A stretch of DNA of 23,533 nucleotides from CAZKYP01 sp964556885 (GTDB taxonomy: Bacteria; Planctomycetota; Phycisphaerae; Sedimentisphaerales; Anaerobacaceae), in the NCBI GenBank assembly GCA_964556885.1, contig CAZKYP010000032.1, positions 1-23,533 on the forward strand. The letters are read 5' to 3'. Below, in pieces: positions 7,882-15,821 of the stretch. Every line of letters starts with the position of its first letter. Positions within the stretch are counted from its first letter, which is position 1. A program made the translations under genes and the position numbers. The notes below the pieces were generated by a model. It saw only the letters and a list, made by a program, of their open reading frames with translations. It made no database searches and had not been told where the DNA came from.

Positions 7882-8703
7882 CTACTGGGAAGTCGGGAAA
7901 ATTATATATACATGTTCTCCTGCGGGGCGCCTGGACTTGTTTGGCACTTCAACACGCACCCTCAAGGTTCCGCTGGCCGCATCGGCCACCGCTGCAATAT
8001 ATATGATTTTCCCCTCGATGGAGATATTATCCGGATTAGGGAAGGTAACCTTCGCAATTCCTGCGTTTTTAAGAGTTGAGGCTTTAGCCAAATTGACCGG
8101 AACGTCGATCCATAACGGATCGATCTGTACAACCCGCGCCACATCGTCCAGGGCATTAATCGACTCACCGATTTCCACGTGAATCTCTTCGATTGTCCCG
8201 TCTATAGGGCTTTTAAGGCTCATCCTTTCGATCCCTTTTTTGACCTCGTCGTATTTCCTGACAGCCTGCTCATGCTCGAATTTCGACAGTTCAAACGAAA
8301 GTTCAGCCATCTTCAATTCCAGTCTGGCATGCTCTACCTCAAGTTCGGTAGCGGCGTTGCGTGCCGCCGCACGCTCTAACTTTTTAAGATCTATTTCCTT
8401 CTGGGCTAATGAAGCCTGGCTTGCTTCGATTCGGGTAGTATTTAGGCTTTCGGCCTCGAGCTGCGCCAGTTGAATCTGTTCCACCGAGTCGTCCTGCTGG
8501 ACTAATATCTGCCCGGTTTTGACAAGATCTCCCTCCTTGAAATTGACATTGGAAATTCGACCCGGATGAACGAAAGAAAGAACTATATCCGCACTCGGAT
8601 TGGTGATAGCTCTTATACCTGTATCTACTGAGGCTGCAAGTAACGTAGTGGGTATGAAAATAGATATAAAACAAGAAACAATAACATTCCTCATCGAGTT
8701 CAT
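7882..8703 (-). CDS. periplasmic adaptor subunit (HlyD/RND membrane fusion protein)
   Basis: This is a 273-residue periplasmic adaptor. An N-terminal hydrophobic signal ends near TLLAAS (residues 20-25). The first lipoyl half is FVHPGRISNVNFKEGDLVKTGQ. A coiled-coil hairpin rich in E/A/L follows (about 70-165), then the second lipoyl half SPIDGTIEEIHVEIGE and a beta-barrel (PLWIDVPVNLAKASTL ... GTLRVRVEVPN). It is shorter than most RND adaptors and ends soon after the barrel, with little or no membrane-proximal domain. ATG 8703 is preferred over ATG 8718 because GAGG lies 9 bases upstream of 8703, while 8718 has no SD. It is the first gene of a two-gene operon with tolC. No RND pump or ABC ATPase lies nearby, so its inner-membrane partners are probably the HlyD-like proteins and SecA-like motor encoded opposite (inferred). 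Confidence 0.85.
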   Translation of the reverse strand: MNSMRNVIVSCFISIFIPTTLLAASVDTGIRAITNPSADIVLSFVHPGRISNVNFKEGDLVKTGQILVQQDDSVEQIQLAQLEAESLNTTRIEASQASLAQKEIDLKKLERAAARNAATELEVEHARLELKMAELSFELSKFEHEQAVRKYDEVKKGIERMSLKSPIDGTIEEIHVEIGESINALDDVARVVQIDPLWIDVPVNLAKASTLKNAGIAKVTFPNPDNISIEGKIIYIAAVADAASGTLRVRVEVPNKSRRPAGEHVYIIFPTSQ

Positions 8704-9151
8704 ATTATATAACCTCATAATTTAACTATAAGCTGAAGTTGGAATTTTACCATTTTCAAGCTGAATTTCAACCGATTTCTGCTGGCCTCACTTTGAAAAT
8801 AAGTTTTGTGAAAAAGAATCCGGATTATGACTGCAAGAATTTAACGGTCTTTTCAAAAAAAAATAAATAAATGTGTTTTTTATAAGCCATACAGTGACAT
8901 ATATTTAAGTCATTTTAAAGAATGAATATTTAAAAAAATATGAAAATAAGTAATTTTCACGCTGGACTTATGCACATCTGGGTTGTAAAAAAAGACACTA
9001 AATATGAAAGGATATGGAAATGTAGTCATGTGAATAGAGTTAGTCTGGGTTATATGGATAAGTTATATTGCCAAAGCCTGAATTAAACTATTTATTAAGA
9101 CTACTATTAAGGATATAAAAACTTAGCGTAAAGGAGATAGGTGAGAGAAGG
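8704..9151. other. AT-rich divergent intergenic region
   Basis: These 448 bases separate the adaptor-tolC operon from the LEPR-XLL gene. They are markedly AT-rich with long A and T runs and contain no supported ORF. The adaptor promoter is at its left end. For the rightward gene I see only weak promoter-like pairs (for example TTGCCA at 9068 with an AT-rich stretch 17 bases on). Control elements for both sides of the export module probably lie here. Confidence 0.6.
8744..8771 (-). promoter_or_regulatory. putative promoter of the adaptor-tolC operon
   Basis: On the - strand, TTGAAA (8766-8771) is followed after 16 bases by TAAAAT (8744-8749). Transcription would begin near 8736, giving a leader of about 33 bases that includes the GAGG SD of the adaptor gene. 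The geometry is consistent, but the region is AT-rich. Confidence 0.42.
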
Positions 9152-12100
9152 ATGGTACATTCCCCCGTGGCACAAAGGAAGTCCCCACAAAGTCATTCCA
9201 GGAATCAGGATATCCCTATGTTCGAACAGCTTGAATCCCGGCTGTTGCTTAGCGCGGATATCCCAGGGCTGCTAATAACTGTGCCGGCTGTCGACACTTC
9301 TTATGAGCAGGCAATTGAAATCGATCACGACAACCAGCAGGAAGAAACTGGCTGGGACGAGATTGCAACAATCCAGGCCATAGAAACGCTGAGTACCGAG
9401 GAATTGGTCGCGTCTGAAACGGTTCCTGCGCAACAGCTCGAAATACCTGATCTGCCGGGCCTTCAACTTGTTGATCCGGACATCTGCGCGTGGAACGGCC
9501 AGATTATCTATCTTGATTTCGACGGTCAGGAGAATGCGACTTATGACGGTCCTGTAAACGTCGGCCCGTTCGATGTTCCTGCCTTCCAGGCTTCGGGCGA
9601 TTCAGCAGGCCGGGAGCAGGAAATTATAAATCAAGTTCTTGCAGAGCTCGAACAGACTTTTGCCGGGACCGGTATCATATTCACCACATCACGACCGGCA
9701 CAGGGAATCGAATACTCCACTATTTACATCGGCGGAGATGATTCGGTCTTTACCGGATTCGGCTCTTTTAACGGTCTGGCGGAGCAAGTGGACGTGGGGA
9801 ACATGAGTCGGTGCGATGAAGCGTTCGTATTCAGTGATGGGCTGTCCGCTGAGAAAATTATTTCAATTATTCATCATGAGCTCGGACACCTGTTGGGGTA
9901 TGAGCATGTTGAGCAGGCCGGCGATACTGCGGGGCAAAGTCTGACTGATGTGGCTGAAGTTTCTGTTACTCTGGAGAATGTTGTCACAGAGCTGCCTGAG
10001 GATACTGATACCAGCAGCCGGATCAAGGTTGCAGATATCGTGATTACCGACGATGCATCGGGTACGAATAACCTGAGTCTCAGCGGGCTGGATTCGGCGT
10101 TATTCGAGATTGACCCTGTAGTGATCGTTGGGTCCGGTTCCACGGCGTTATACCTTAAGGCCGGGGCCTCTCTTGATAACGTAGCGGATATTGGGGCATA
10201 CTTAAGCGATCCGTCATGTGTAGCTTATTGGCAATTTGAAAACGGTGCTTTTGGTCGGGATAGTGTTGGTACAAACCATCTTAGTATATATGGGCCTACA
10301 ATCAATACCAGCGATTTCATAGAAGGTAACTCTTCGGCAGAATTTTCCGAAAGTTCCGACCGATTCTCATGTTCCGATAGCAATTTGGACCCGGACTTTC
10401 CGTTGAAAAGTGACGGAACATACAAAGATATTACAACGGTTCAGTGGGTTAAATTTAACGACCTGGGCCCTGAAGGTCATTACAATGAAATCTTTGCGAA
10501 GTATAAGGAAGACAATGTTTCATACAGATTGGAAGTCAATTATGATGGGAGGGTAAGAATATCCATAGGGTATGCAGATCCCTTTCAACAGGAGCATGAC
10601 TGGTTTCCAACGTCTATAGTGACGGACAGGTGGTATTTTATCGCTTCGACATACGAATATAGCACTCGTTCTTATCGTGTACAAATTTATGACTACGCCG
10701 CAGACGATTTCCTTGATAATGACCTGGTCGGAAGTTTCGATCACGACGTTATTGTGGGTGATGGGAATTTACTTTTGGGTTACCCTTCAGACCTCTTTTC
10801 TTTTAATGGATTAATGGACGCTTGCATTGTTTTCAATCGTGTACTTTCGGTAGAAGAGCTCAATGGAATTCGTCTGGGTATGTATCGTGGGGAAAATTCT
10901 GCTTTGGAAGTTACAGTAGAAGTTGATGATGCCGATGCGGCTGTCTCACCGGATGATACCGCATCCTTGTCGATTATGGTGACAGATGTGAATGACCCGC
11001 CGACAGTTGCGTTGGCTAACACCATCACGACTTTATCCGAAAACACCGACACAACCAGTAGAATAAAAGTTGCCGACATAGTTATAATGGACGATAGTCT
11101 TGGTACCAATGTCCTGAGTCTGTCCGGAGCAGATGCATCCCTGTTCGAGATCGATGGTACGGAGCTTTACCTTATAGCGGGTGCATCTTTGGATTTCGAG
11201 ATTAATCCGACTCTGGATGTCACCGTGCAGGTGAATGATGTTGAGGTAGGTACTACACCTGATGATACTGCTTCACTCTCGATAGCGATTGTTGATGGTA
11301 ACGATGCCCCTGTTCTCGCAGCTATCGGCAACAGGAGCGTTGATGAGGGAAGCTTGCTTACCTTCACGGCCGGAGCCACAGATATTGATGTACCCACAGT
11401 GCTGACCTTCAGCCTTGATCCCGGCGCTCCTGTCGGTGCGAGTATTGATCCTGTTACAGGTGTATTTACATGGACGCCCGGTGAGGACCAGGGTCCCGGT
11501 GAATATTCGATAACGATACGGGTAACAGATAATGGTACGCCGAACCTGAATGATCACGAGACTATTATTGTCACCGTAAATGAAGTAAACGCAGGTCCGG
11601 TCCTGGATACGAATATCGGGATTACCGTGGATGAAGGCGGAACAGGAATCATCAATAATACGGAATTGCGTGTAACTGATGAAGACTTACCCGCTCAGAC
11701 ACTAACCTTTACCATCCGGACAAATGTGGCCCATGGGATACTTTACAAATCCGGCGTGGGCTTGGGGATTAACGATACATTCACACAGGCGGATATCGAT
11801 GCCGGGAATATAAGTTATGAGCACGATGGTAGTGATACTACATCGGACAGCTTCCGATTCAGTGTATCGGACGGCGACGATGGGAACATTGGAAATACCA
11901 CTTTCGATATTACGATCACGCCGGTCAATGATGCTCCGGTATTGTCTGCTACCGAAGGTACGCCTTTGAGTTATTCAAATTTCGGAAATCCGGAAGCTAT
12001 AACGGATACGATCATTATCACCGATATTGATGACACAACTCTGGAAGGTGCGATAGTATCGATTTCCTCCGGCTACGTCAACGGTGAGGATACATTAAGC

Positions 12101-13309
12101 TTTACAAATCAGTTGGGCATTACGGGCAACTGGAATCCGGCTACCGGTGTTTTAACTCTCTCAGGTACTTCTTCGTTGGCTAATTACCGGACAGCTCTAA
12201 GGTCTGTTTCTTATACCAATTCCAGTGTTGATCCGGATGTCACTGTTCGAACTGTCAGTTTTATGGTTAATGATGGAGTTACCGACAGTAATATAATTAC
12301 CAGAGATATTATTTTTACGGAGGGCGAGATTGAGCTTGATGCAAAAGGCAAAGCTCAATTTTACGATGCGGATGGGGATTTGGTGACGGTAGCTCTTAAA
12401 GGTGATGGTACTGGAACAATTCATTTCGCACATTACGGTCCGTGTGACATAGATCATATTGAACTGACGGGAACTACCGTGAAGTCTTCGTTGGTCATTA
12501 TGACTAAAGGTTCTACTACAATCAGGGACATTAATACCAATGGCTCGCTTAGAAGCATCACAGCCAAGACAACTGACCTGCTCGGTAACATTTCGGCCGA
12601 TGGATGGATTGGCAGTATCCTGATGGATGATGTTGCTGGTGATCATGTTATCACCATCGGCGTCTCGGTGCGATCGAAACCGGTAACTATGAAGTTCGAT
12701 CAGGTTGCCGATCTGATCATCGTTTCGGAAACCCCGCTTAAGTCCTTTACAGCCTCAGAATGGCTCGGCGGGTCCCTGACAACACCGTGGATTACAAATT
12801 TGTCGATTAGAGATGGTGATTTTAGCGCAGACGTAATTTTGGGAGCTGACACAAGAGGTTTTGCGCTGAAAAAACTTACTGTGGCGGGGAAGATTATAGA
12901 TTCGAATGTTATAGCAGAAAATGGTTCTATAGGGACAATTACTGTTGGAGCATTATGGAATTCCGTTTTTGTTTGCACCGCAGTCTCCAATAGTCAAGTG
13001 ATAACTTTGTCGGATCTGGAAGATGACATTGTGCCTGGTAGCAGGCTCGAAATTAAAAAGCTGACCATCAAAGGTATTAAAAATGATAACAGTAATTTTT
13101 TCATAAATAGCAACATTGCTGCGGCCAATCTTGGCACTATTTCTCTTCTATTCCCGCAATACGATAATAGTGGAGTTCCATTTGGTCTGGTGGCCGATTT
13201 TATAAAGAAGGTTAATATTATAGACAATGTTGGCAGTACGTCATTCAAAAACCTGAATTCACCGGGTGATTCGATACAGGATCTGGATTACGAAATTTGT
13301 TTAGTTTAG
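9152..13309 (+). CDS. LEPR-XLL surface protein with zincin, LamG-like and cadherin-like domains
   Basis: A 1385-residue modular extracellular protein. Residues 23-36 hold the LEPR-XLL signature (M-F-E-Q-LESRLLLSAD), typical of large planctomycete exported proteins; a classical Sec hydrophobic core is not obvious. Residues about 107-256 form a zincin-like domain with HHELGHLLGYEH, giving H242, E243, H246, G249 and H252 (HExxHxxGxxH). No Met-turn is evident afterwards. A cadherin-like repeat starts near 268, is interrupted by a LamG-like domain (about 343-581) and resumes to about 612. A second copy follows at 613-715, then Ig/cadherin-type modules (about 719-812, 816-930 and 930-1050) ending in VNDAP-like linkers. 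Residues about 1055-1385 are a repetitive beta-rich tail resembling a beta-helix. No RTX nonapeptides or PEP-CTERM are seen. ATG 9152 has AGGTGAG 6 bases upstream. It is the likely substrate of the adjacent export genes (inferred). Confidence 0.9.
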   Translation: MVHSPVAQRKSPQSHSRNQDIPMFEQLESRLLLSADIPGLLITVPAVDTSYEQAIEIDHDNQQEETGWDEIATIQAIETLSTEELVASETVPAQQLEIPDLPGLQLVDPDICAWNGQIIYLDFDGQENATYDGPVNVGPFDVPAFQASGDSAGREQEIINQVLAELEQTFAGTGIIFTTSRPAQGIEYSTIYIGGDDSVFTGFGSFNGLAEQVDVGNMSRCDEAFVFSDGLSAEKIISIIHHELGHLLGYEHVEQAGDTAGQSLTDVAEVSVTLENVVTELPEDTDTSSRIKVADIVITDDASGTNNLSLSGLDSALFEIDPVVIVGSGSTALYLKAGASLDNVADIGAYLSDPSCVAYWQFENGAFGRDSVGTNHLSIYGPTINTSDFIEGNSSAEFSESSDRFSCSDSNLDPDFPLKSDGTYKDITTVQWVKFNDLGPEGHYNEIFAKYKEDNVSYRLEVNYDGRVRISIGYADPFQQEHDWFPTSIVTDRWYFIASTYEYSTRSYRVQIYDYAADDFLDNDLVGSFDHDVIVGDGNLLLGYPSDLFSFNGLMDACIVFNRVLSVEELNGIRLGMYRGENSALEVTVEVDDADAAVSPDDTASLSIMVTDVNDPPTVALANTITTLSENTDTTSRIKVADIVIMDDSLGTNVLSLSGADASLFEIDGTELYLIAGASLDFEINPTLDVTVQVNDVEVGTTPDDTASLSIAIVDGNDAPVLAAIGNRSVDEGSLLTFTAGATDIDVPTVLTFSLDPGAPVGASIDPVTGVFTWTPGEDQGPGEYSITIRVTDNGTPNLNDHETIIVTVNEVNAGPVLDTNIGITVDEGGTGIINNTELRVTDEDLPAQTLTFTIRTNVAHGILYKSGVGLGINDTFTQADIDAGNISYEHDGSDTTSDSFRFSVSDGDDGNIGNTTFDITITPVNDAPVLSATEGTPLSYSNFGNPEAITDTIIITDIDDTTLEGAIVSISSGYVNGEDTLSFTNQLGITGNWNPATGVLTLSGTSSLANYRTALRSVSYTNSSVDPDVTVRTVSFMVNDGVTDSNIITRDIIFTEGEIELDAKGKAQFYDADGDLVTVALKGDGTGTIHFAHYGPCDIDHIELTGTTVKSSLVIMTKGSTTIRDINTNGSLRSITAKTTDLLGNISADGWIGSILMDDVAGDHVITIGVSVRSKPVTMKFDQVADLIIVSETPLKSFTASEWLGGSLTTPWITNLSIRDGDFSADVILGADTRGFALKKLTVAGKIIDSNVIAENGSIGTITVGALWNSVFVCTAVSNSQVITLSDLEDDIVPGSRLEIKKLTIKGIKNDNSNFFINSNIAAANLGTISLLFPQYDNSGVPFGLVADFIKKVNIIDNVGSTSFKNLNSPGDSIQDLDYEICLV

Positions 13310-13521
13310 ATTTTATTGTCGAATACACTGTAATAATATCTGTCCAAAGTTGTCAAATAGTGCCTAAACTATTCGCTCTAACAAATGCCGGATTTTTTGT
13401 GTGGTAATCGGTATGCAAAATAGCCACAGGTCGGCACGCAACTTGCCGCACAAGTTTTTCAGTCAGAGTACAAACGCTTTTTAATGAATCTGCCTCTTTC
13501 TTGTGGAGCGTGTCACAGATG

Positions 13522-13910
13522 CTATGTGGCCTCTGTCATCTGGCATTGGCCGGGCTCAGTGAGGAACACATAATCCATTGAAAGCTTTCCACACCTCGGG
13601 CAGATGATGTCCTTCTCGAAAACGGGACGCATTCCGTCACCGGAAAGTGATATCTCTCCGACTTCGCAATCGACTCCAGATTCTCTCCATACTTCCGGAT
13701 TATATTACTGCGAAGCTCTTCTATTTTTTCAGGGGGAACACCATGAGCCATCATCGAGTATGGCCAGTCTCTTTGACGTATGAGATCACGATCCAACTTT
13801 GCTGCACACTTCTCACAAAGCCTGACATTGTTCACACGCATGAAGATGTTAGAGCCTTGGCATTCACCCTCATAGAAACCGAATTCATTTTTATCTAATC
13901 CGGATGTCAT
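13522..13910 (-). pseudogene. frameshifted small Cys-rich (zinc-ribbon-like) protein gene
   Basis: Two reading frames each look like real protein and join near 13665-13690. The first frame, from ATG 13910, gives about 80 residues with NVRLCEKCAAKLDRDL and GVPPEKIEELRSNIIRKYGENLE. The other frame continues with CEVGEISLSGDGMRP, then EKDIICPRCGKLSMDYVF, and stops at 13522. The second part has no start codon of its own after its upstream stop. The paired cysteines CEKC and CPRCG suggest a zinc-binding site. Staying in the first frame gives a 124-residue product ending at 13536 with a low-complexity tail that does not resemble protein. A 1-base deletion or 2-base insertion, real or a sequencing error, explains this. 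Function is unknown. No clear SD was found, and the neighbours (LEPR protein, HU gene) give no clue. Confidence 0.55.
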
Positions 13911-14172
13911 TCGCTGGTAATGTGCTTACTGTGATCAAGAAATAAATTCATTATCACTGGCCTATTCTTACCATGCTCTGAATGAATTTAAAGAGGAAAA
14001 TCCTTGACTAACTGTCACGGAGCGATACAAATTCACCCAGCAAAACGAAAGTAAAACCCGATTTCATAAGGTTAGCAATTCCCTAAGGACAGAACACCTT
14101 ACCGCTTGCAGACAGAACATCGATATATCATGTGCTGTTAATCTGCGCAATTTATGAGGGCAAGTCTCGGGA

Positions 14173-14505
14173 TCAGACCATGTCTTTGAGATTCTTCAGT
14201 GGCCTAATCTTCACTACATTCCTTGCCGGCTTGGCTTTAAACATGGTCTCTTCCTTGGTGAAAGGATTAATACCCTTGTGAGCCTTGGTGGCAGGTTTTC
14301 GCACTAAAATTATCTTCATCAAACCAGCGACCATGTAAATGCCCGGGCCGCTGCGGCCAAGGCTTTTTTTGATCTGGCCGTTCATCGCCTCAAACACAGA
14401 ACTCACTTGTTTTTTGGTTAATCCAGTCGCATCGGAAATCCCCGATACGATCTCACTCTTGCTCATCGGTTTTGCAGATGATTTAACTGCCGTTGTTGTT
14501 GCCAT
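14173..14505 (-). CDS. HU-family DNA-binding protein with N-terminal extension
   Basis: A 110-residue HU/IHF-type histone-like protein that would bend and compact DNA as a dimer. Residues from about 14 on match the HU fold: the helical dimerisation part is MSKSEIVSGISDATGLTKKQ ... VFEAMNGQIKKSL. A beta-saddle and arm follow, with GINPFTKEE in place of the usual NPxTGE and the C-terminal strand FKAKPARNVVKIRPLKNL. The first 13 residues (ATTTAVKSSAK) are a small extension, and the total is longer than the usual 90-95. AGGAGG (14515-14520) lies 9 bases before ATG 14505, a very strong SD. A sigma70-like promoter lies about 90 bases upstream. It appears to be a single-gene unit. Confidence 0.88.
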   Translation of the reverse strand: MATTTAVKSSAKPMSKSEIVSGISDATGLTKKQVSSVFEAMNGQIKKSLGRSGPGIYMVAGLMKIILVRKPATKAHKGINPFTKEETMFKAKPARNVVKIRPLKNLKDMV

Positions 14506-14514
14506 AACTCATTG

Positions 14515-14520
14515 CCTCCT
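14515..14520 (-). promoter_or_regulatory. consensus Shine-Dalgarno of the HU gene
   Basis: AGGAGG on the - strand, 9 bases before ATG 14505. It fixes the start codon and suggests high translation, as expected for an abundant nucleoid protein. Confidence 0.85.
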
Positions 14521-14591
14521 TACATTGACAGAATAAATAAAACAACACTCAAATACACAAGTTCATCAAGCTAATATTAAAAAGTCTGAGT

Positions 14592-14620
14592 ATCTATATG
14601 ACCTTTTGCTCTGATTGTCA
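14592..14620 (-). promoter_or_regulatory. putative sigma70-type promoter of the HU gene
   Basis: On the - strand a perfect TTGACA (14615-14620) is followed after 17 bases by TATAGA (14592-14597). Transcription would start near 14585, leaving an untranslated leader of about 80 bases before ATG 14505. Confidence 0.6.
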
Positions 14621-15327
14621 AGTGAGAATATGGCAAGAATGCTTTTTAATATAAATATAAACAATATATTCAAATGTTCCTCGTTGATAAATACAAAACA
14701 AAAGGTTGTTGCTGTCCGCTGGGAAATTGTAAAGTCTTTTACCCTCCGAAATCACCCCCTAAATTCATATAGAAAAATCCATTGGTAGAACCATTCTTCC
14801 AGTTCAACCTGCCATATTGTGTGCATTTTGGCCATTATAACCAACTTTTGGTACAACCGAAAAATTAAATATGGGTGGGTCTGAATCTTAACACACCCTT
14901 CACCGGCGTGCCCTGTATCGAAGGCTGTTTTTTGAACAAAAAGGCTGGGGTGTAAATGTGGCTTGGTAGAGCAGACCAAAATCAACATCCATTACAGACA
15001 AATCAGCCAGATATCTGACTTCACGGAGCTAATCGAAATACTCTTTCCAGGTAATCACAACCAACAATACGCTGCGGCGTGCATATTTTTTGAGCCAATC
15101 CCGTGATATTATGCTGTTGGTTCTTACACAACATAATGATAGTCTTACTTGTTAAAGAGCTTTTCTACAGAGCATCAATTGGTAAATGGTAATTGATAAC
15201 TAACATTTACCCTATATTTTAATTCTTCGGACATTTTATTGGGAAAAACCTGTTTTGCAAGCAAATTAAGGTCTTTTTAATGCAGCTTTCCGATTTGAAA
15301 TTTTTTAATTATTTTTGGATTTTATGG

Positions 15328-15356
15328 TTGACAATACATAGTATGTTATACATAAT
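15328..15356 (+). promoter_or_regulatory. putative sigma70-type promoter of padR
   Basis: A perfect TTGACA (15328-15333) and CATAAT (15351-15356) are 17 bases apart. The predicted transcription start is near 15363, about 39 bases before the padR ATG. The -10 element is overlapped by a palindrome that may be the PadR operator. Confidence 0.65.
15342..15354. promoter_or_regulatory. putative PadR operator palindrome
   Basis: TATGT-TAT-ACATA is a perfect 5-bp inverted repeat with a 3-base centre. An overlapping ACAT-AGT-ATGT repeat lies just upstream (15337-15346). PadR regulators typically bind ATGT/ACAT dyads. Overlap with the -10 box implies that bound PadR would repress its own transcript and the two membrane-protein genes after it. 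The usual PadR spacing is longer, so this is tentative. Confidence 0.4.
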
Positions 15357-15401
15357 AAGCTAAACAAAGCATAAGTGCACAAGATAAAGAAGGAGAATTT
15401 T

Positions 15402-15743
15402 ATGAAATTTGAAAGTCAGTTATTAAAAGGTATCGCCCCGGTGGTTGTTCTTGAGATTCTTTCCCGCGGGCCGATGTACGGCTACGAGCTTAGCCAGGCC
15501 ATCGAGCAGCGAAGCGGCGAGATACTCACGCTCGGCAAAGGTACGCTGTACCCGCTGCTGTACAATCTGGAAGCGAAAAAGCTCATCAAAGGCAAGTGGG
15601 AGACGACCGATTCGAGCCGAAAGAGAAGGTATTACTCCATCACCGGAAAAGGCAAAGATGAGCTGGTCAGGCAAAAAGCCCAGCTCAAAGAGCTGACAAC
15701 CGGCCTGAACTTGGTGTTCGGCGGGGCGCTTACTCCTGCCTAA
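15402..15743 (+). CDS. PadR-family transcriptional regulator
   Basis: A 113-residue winged-helix repressor. The conserved PadR core is clear: LLKGIAPVVVLEILSRGPMYGYELSQAIEQRSGE, then LGKGTLYPLLYNLEAKKLIKG (recognition helix region) and the wing RKRRYYSITGKGKDEL. A short C-terminal helix ends the protein, so it is a small subfamily-2 type. ATG 15402 is chosen because AGGAG (15391-15395) lies 6 bases upstream and the protein starts MKFESQLLKG; a longer reading from 15375 has no SD. It is followed after 78 bases by a HAAS-like membrane protein gene. PadR plus HAAS-type membrane partner is a common pairing, suggesting that the membrane proteins transmit a signal to, or are controlled by, this repressor. 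Confidence 0.92.
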   Translation: MKFESQLLKGIAPVVVLEILSRGPMYGYELSQAIEQRSGEILTLGKGTLYPLLYNLEAKKLIKGKWETTDSSRKRRYYSITGKGKDELVRQKAQLKELTTGLNLVFGGALTPA

Positions 15744-15821
15744 TGAATCCGTTGGGTACGAAACGAATACGAATGACCAAAATTCTATTTATGAAGTTAT
15801 TTCAAATATTGTGAGGTCATC

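Larger units (their letters stand above)
14506..15401. other. long intergenic region between the HU gene and padR
   Basis: Nearly 900 bases without a supported gene. The left edge holds the HU promoter and SD, and the right edge holds the padR promoter and operator. A 78-codon ORF on the - strand (14752-14988) lacks an SD and does not resemble a known family. The middle (about 14640-15320) otherwise shows nothing I can name. Confidence 0.6.

Noticed and set aside
9152..13309. Type I (RTX/ABC) secretion of the large protein
   Set aside because: No glycine-rich calcium repeats and no ABC ATPase gene in the window.
13356..13373. AATAGT/ACTATT hairpin after the LEPR-XLL gene as a terminator
   Set aside because: The stem is 6 bp and AT-rich, with no T-run after it. 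Too weak to call.
14752..14988. 78-codon ORF on the - strand in the HU-padR intergenic region
   Set aside because: No SD, unusual composition (many aromatic and His residues near the end) and no family resemblance. It could be a remnant, but I cannot support it.
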